Shown here in pieces: positions 12,201 to 18,200 of a DNA stretch of 64,000 nucleotides. The notes beneath the pieces are model-generated. The model was given only the letters and a program-made list of their open reading frames with translations. It did no database searches and was not told the DNA's origin. Position 1 is the first letter of the stretch. Every line of letters begins with the position of its first letter. Made by a program: the position numbers and the translations under genes. The stretch is taken from the NCBI GenBank assembly GCA_012845835.1, contig JABAKD010000030.1:16453210-16517209 (forward strand), given 5' to 3'. This DNA is from Undaria pinnatifida. Taxonomy: Eukaryota > Sar > Phaeophyceae > Laminariales > Alariaceae.

Positions 12201-15200
12201 AACTTGGGAAGCATGACTGCAACCCCACCGTAGCGTTTGACTGGCTCCACCAGGCTGGGGTCCACGTTTTTGAAGTCCAACTTCGCGCTTAACACCGTTA
12301 CCATGCTCGAATCTCACAGTGGAACTTGGAAAGCATGATTGCAACCCCACCGCACGGTAACGGCGTTAAGGGCGCAGTTGGACTTACAAAAACGTGGACC
12401 CCAGCCTGGTGGAGCCAGTCCAACGCTGAGGTGGGGTTGCAATCATGCGTCCCATGGGAACGGTGTTAAGCGCACAGTTGGACTTCAAAAACGTGGACCC
12501 CGGCCTGGTGGAGCCTGTCAAACGCTGCGGTGGGGTTGCAATGATGCTTCCCAAGTTCCATTAATACTACAGAACTTGTTTGGGGCAGATCAAAACATTG
12601 GGTCCGCAAGAACTGTCTGTACACAATTCAGTGCTTGCGGGCCATTGTTGCTGAAAGTTACGCGGTTGCCGAAGACCGTTTGAGTGTGAACATAGTACAT
12701 GAGTTCTGCAGGAAAGTGGTCAATTACCACCAGGAGTACGATCAGAATATCACGGGTCCCACAGCAATGGAGAAAGGGAAAACATTCAAGTCGCACCGAA
12801 GCCGGCCCTCCTGCACCCCACGTGATGCATATTATTAACGTTGTATGACACTTGAAGTGTGATATAATGCCTGGTGTTTTTTGTTTTCTGTTTTGCCCAT
12901 GTTGTACTTTTCCTGGCGGGTTATATTGTATGTGTAGTGTTGTATCTGGTATCATAGTATCGTATCGCCGATTCTGATGCGCTGATGTGCCGTGTAGGCA
13001 TTTCCGTTTGCTTTCATCCTTTCTTTTTCTTTTTTTTTTCATCATCGCTTTTACTCTCCGGCTCAACCCGTGAGAGGGTTTTTTACCCTCAGCGGCTTTT
13101 TTTTTTTTTTTTTCATCCTCCGGCGGATGGGGAAAAATAAAGCTCAAGCCCACCACACTTCCACGTATTTTCATACGCGTCGTGTGTCGATTTAACTCAG
13201 TTGCTTTCGCAACCCAAAGCTCAGCGACCTTATATGGACAAGCCGTGGTCACAGGCTTCTCCTCTTCCTCCCCGGGGTACTTGCCTTCGTTTCCGTCGAT
13301 CATAGGGTTCGGCATTCCAACTTTCTAAGCTTCTTACGGTCGTCGATTTTCATCGAGTTTTGCTAGCTCGCGCTTTCCGCTGGTCGTTTTTTTGCAAGAA
13401 GTCCCAATGAGCACTACATATGCACTCGGTGGTACTTGATCCCACGACCTTGACTTCAACAGGAACGACATTCACCTGCTACTCCGTCGGGGAAATTGGT
13501 GGATTTCTGTGACTAAAAATAATGCCAATACTTTCCGAGAGGCGAATCTGTGGAATACGAAAACTGCTTTGCCAATGGGGATCATTGTTGTTGTAGATGT
13601 GCAGGCGTTACTGTTCGTTTCGTAGGTAAGAGAACGCCAGGCCTGGGGTCGCAGGTAGAGGGCTTACCTCGGTTTTGATGCGTTGGCGCGCCGTATAGGT
13701 GGTTCAATTTGCGGCCGTCCTGTGATTACAAAAATCTGAATATTTTCCAGAAAGCAAACCTGTGGAACCTAAGAACTGCTTTGCCAATGAGGACTATTGT
13801 TGTTGTAGATGTGCTCGCAGTACTTTTCCTTTTGCTAGTAGGAGAGCGCAAGGCCAGAGCTCGGAGGTAGATGACGTATGTGGATTTTGATGCGTCGATG
13901 CGCCCCAACAGTATTTTAGTTTTTTGGCGTCCTGTGATTACAAAATTTCTGAATATTTTCCAGAAAGCAAACCTGTGGAGCCTAAGAACTGCTTTGCCAA
14001 TGAGGACTAATTTTGTTGTAGATGTGCTCGCATTAGCTTTCGTTTTGCTGGTAGGAGAGCGCAAGGCCTGGGCTCGCAGGTAGAGGACGTATGTGGATTT
14101 TGATGCGTCGATGCGCCGTATGAGTATTTCAGTTTTCTGCCGTCCTGTGATCACAGAAATTCTGAATATTTTCCAGAAAGCAAACTTGTGGAACCTAAGA
14201 ACTGCTTTGCCAATGAGGACTATTGTGCTCAGATTACATTTGATTTTGCTGGTAAGCGAGCGCAAGACCTGAGCTCGCGGGTAGAGGACTTGTATCGATT
14301 TCGATGGGTCTATGTTCCGTAATAACAGTTTCTTGGCGTCCTGTGATTACAAAAATTCTGAATATTTTCCAGAAAGCAAACCTGTGGAACATAAGAACTG
14401 CTTTGCCAATGAGGACTATATAAAGATTAAAATACCCTCCAGCTGTGAGATCGAAATTTTTGTCGAAACTCATCTTTGCAAGCTGTGTGTGATACTCCGT
14501 TCGCGCGTATTACGGGTTGTGTGTCCTCATTAAGGACATAGGGCTATTTGTTGTAGATGTGCAGGCGTTTCTGGTCGTGTGGCTGGTAGGAGAGCGCAAG
14601 GCCAGAGCTCGCAGTTGGAAGACCTATATCGATTTTGATGCGTCGATGCACTGTACAGGTAGTTCAGTTTTTTTCCGTCCCGTGATTAGAAAATTTCTGA
14701 ATATTTTCCAGAAAGCAAACCTGTGGAACCTAAAACTGCTTTGCCAATGAGGACTATTGTTGTTATGGATGTGCAGGCGTTACTTCTCGTTTTTATTGTG
14801 TAAGAGGAGAGTGCAAGGCCAGAGCTCGCCGGTAGAAGACTAATTTCGATTTTTATGCGTTTTGACGCGTCGTATATGCACCGTAAAGGCATTTCATTTT
14901 TATGCTGTCGTGTGATTTTAAAAAATCTGAATAATTTCGAGAAAGCAAACCTGTGGAAAACTGCTTTTCCAATGAGGACTACTGTTGTTGAAGATGTGCA
15001 GGCGTTACTGTTCATTTTGCTGGTAGGAGAGCGCAAGGCCAGAATTCGCAAGTAGAAGACTTACGTCAATTTTGATGCGTCGATGCACCGTAAAGGTACT
15101 TCATTTTTTTGCCGTCCTGTGATTACAGAAATTCTGAATAATTTCCAGAAAGCAAACCTGTGGAACATAAGAACTGCTTTGCCAATGAGGACTATTGTTG

Positions 15201-18200
15201 TAGATGTGCAGGCGTCTCTGTTCGTGTGGCTGGTAAGAGAGCGCAAGACCAGAAGACTTGCGTCGATTTTGATGCGCGAACGCACCGTAAAGGTATTTTA
15301 TTTTTCTGCCGTCCTGTGATAACAAATATTCTGAATATTTTCCAAAAGGCCGACCTGTGGAACCTAAAACTGATTTGGCAATGAGGACGATTGCCGTTGT
15401 AGATGTGCGGGCGTTAAGTCTCGTTTTTCTTGTATAATAGAAGCGCCAGGCCAGAGCTCGCAGGTAGAAGATGTACGTCGATGTTGATGCGTCGATGATG
15501 CACCGTGAAGGTTTTTTTGTTTTTCTACCGTCCAGTGATTACAGAAATTCTGAATGATTTCCAGAAATCAAACCTGTGGAACACAAGAACTGCTTTGCCA
15601 ATGAGGACTATTGTTGTAGATGTGCAGGCGTTACTGTTTGTTTTACTGGTGAGAGAGCGTAAGGCCAGAAGACTTGCGTCGATTTTGATGCGTCGATACA
15701 CCGTAAAGGTAGTTGAGTTTTCTGCCGTCCTGTGATAACAAAAATTCTGACTATTTTCCTGAAAGCAAACCTGTGGAACATAAGAACTGCTTTGCGAATG
15801 AGGACAATGTTGTAGATGTGCAGGCGTTTCTGTTCGTTTGGATGGTAGGAGAGCGCAAGGCCAGAAGACTTGCGTCGATTTTGATGCGTGCATGCACTGT
15901 AAAGGTATTTTATTTTCCTGCCGTCCTGTGATTACAAATATTCTGACTATTTTCCAGAAAGCAAACCTGTGGAACTTAAGCACTGCTTTGGCAATGAGAA
16001 CTATTGTTGTTGTAGATGTGCAGGCGTTCCTGTTCGTTTTGCTGGCAAACGAGCGTCGGGCCTGAGCTCGCAGGTAGAGGACTGTATGTATTAATGTATG
16101 TATGTAGGTAGGTAGGTAGGTAGGTAGGTAGGTATGTGTGTATATGTGTATGTGTGTATGTGAACACAGACCAGAACTAAGAGTAATTACAGTGTTATCG
16201 CGGTTTTGTGTGCTGCAATCGTATCGAGATTCGGCTACGTGGTTATTGTCGATTCTCTTGTCCTGTGACTAATTAGCGTGCTGATTTAATTCCAGAACGC
16301 AAACATGTGCAAAGTAAATACCTTTTTTCACGTAGCACTCCGGGAGAAGGCGTTTTTATGCTGTGGATGCGGGTTGTAAATGTAGGGTATCAAGTCTTGT
16401 CTTTAGGTCCGTGTGAGTCCGATGTCTTATTAATTCGATTCAAAGTTAGGCTTATAATGAACCGTTTCCTGGTATTACTGCTGAATACCCAACCCCTTTA
16501 GAGCCCCGAAACCCCTCCCTATATTATTTTCAAGTAATTTTACTCCCAAACACGGGTTTCCAATTGTGAAGGTGATACTAATTCCAAAAGTATTGCCCCC
16601 CCCCCAAAAAAAAAAACGCACGTGCAGTCCTAAAGAGGTTAACATGCTGCTATTGCCACCGCCGCCGCCACCACCCGCTGCTGGCTCCTGCCTATATAAT
16701 CGCTTCGAACAGGCCTGGCGATGCTCTGGAGGGCGACGCCTCCTTGCCGAAGGCTATCTTCGTGCCTCAGATGGAGCAACGACTGCGAAGGGTGGCGGAG
16801 TCGTCTTCGAATACTAAGGCTAATCGCGCCCCGTTCCGGCACCTTCTGTTGCACGGTGAGGGTTGGGTGTGGCGCATGACACTTGGGGTCATCGTGTGGT
16901 TGCGGTGGTGGTGATGGTGGTTGTGGTATTGGTAGTGGTGGTGGTAGTGGTGGTGACTGTGGTATTGTTCGTGTTGTTTCTGGTGGATTGTTCGTGTTGT
17001 TGGTGGCGATGGTGTTGGTGATGGTGTTGGTGTCGTGCTTGTGTTTTTTTTTGTTGTTCTTGCGTCCAACTTTGATTCCACGTGGTCTGTTTTAACACTG
17101 GGATGCAGCGGACAAGAGATTATTCAGCAAGTACTCCCGGTCCTCCCACCCCCTCCGCCGCGATGAACAGGCCCTCCTGGTACAGGGAAAACCCTTTTCG
17201 CGAAAGGTCTCGCGCGGCACTCTGGGCTAGACTACGCGATTATTACGGGCGGAGACGTGGCGCCGTTAGGACGCGAAGCTGTGTCGGAGATGCACAAGCT
17301 CTTCGACTGGGCACAGGCTAGCAGGTTCGGTCGTTTCACTGTGTTGACCCTTGCACAACTGTCCCCCACTTTATGTCTAACTTGTTTATTCCTGGGATGA
17401 GGTTGTGGTTCATGGAGGGTTAGGCTAGGCTACTCTATTTAGAAGAGCACCCATGGTTTTGGGGCCAAGCGGCTTGGAATTTGTGTACGACGTTTTGTGC
17501 AGCCGTCTTAGCCCTTTTGGGTAGGGCTTCCGAGACAAAAGCTGATGTGTGAACTGACGATTGCATGCAGCATCCTTAACACGAAGCAAGCCGGGCGGCT
17601 AGATTAGCTGACGACGATGTTACCGTCTAACTCCAATGCAAGTGCCTGTAAGACACGCGCACAGCTTGCTTGCACTGCCGCGGTCTGCTGCATGCTCGCA
17701 CCATTCTGAGAGCGCGCCCACTTTGTTTTGTCGCCGTACACGGGCCTCAGAAGGGTTAACAGTGAACAATGGTCGTTGCTGGTGTTGACTGGGACGGTGG
17801 TGCGGTTGACCACTTATGGTGTGTTGGTGTTGGTGTCGGTGGTTGAGTTTTTTGTTGGTGGCGTTTGTGTCCAGGGTGGTTGGGTTGTATTATTACTTTG
17901 ATTTTACTTGTGGTGTTTGGGTTGGAAAATGTTGAGGTGCTGGTGTTGGTGTACCTGGTCGGCGTTAGTCTTGGAGAATTACGTACATTTGTTGAGGTAG
18001 TTTGTGGTCCGGGTGGTGTTGGGGTTGCTGCTTGAGTTGGTGGTGTTATGGTTTTTGCAGTTCGTATCATGCTTTTGTGGGATTTTTTTTGGTATTGGTA
18101 TTGTTTTGCTGCTGCTGAAGAAGACCTGCGCTGTTTCGTGTTTGGGTGCTGGTGCACGCCGCCACAATAGACCCGTTGAATGTCGCCGCTGTCAGTCCTG

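Larger units (their letters stand above)
7963..16712 (+). other. ATAD3 intron 8, 8.75 kb, made almost wholly of repeats
   Basis: Bounded by a GTGAGC donor after exon 8 and a CAG acceptor before exon 9. It is five times longer than any other intron of this gene. In order it holds R1 copy 2, satellite block 1, DDE transposase fragments in opposite orientations, repeat R2, a decayed SINE, satellite block 2 with an R3 fragment inside, a TAGG/TATG tract and a MITE-like R4 copy. No host exon was found inside it. Confidence 0.85.

Noticed and set aside
12590..13315. 241-residue minus-strand frame as a gene
   Set aside because: It runs through transposase remains on the other strand, repeat R2 and simple sequence; no family motif.
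8700..16080. CRISPR-like array of regularly spaced repeats
   Set aside because: Units of about 210 bp without short constant repeats and unique spacers, inside a eukaryotic intron; this is satellite DNA.
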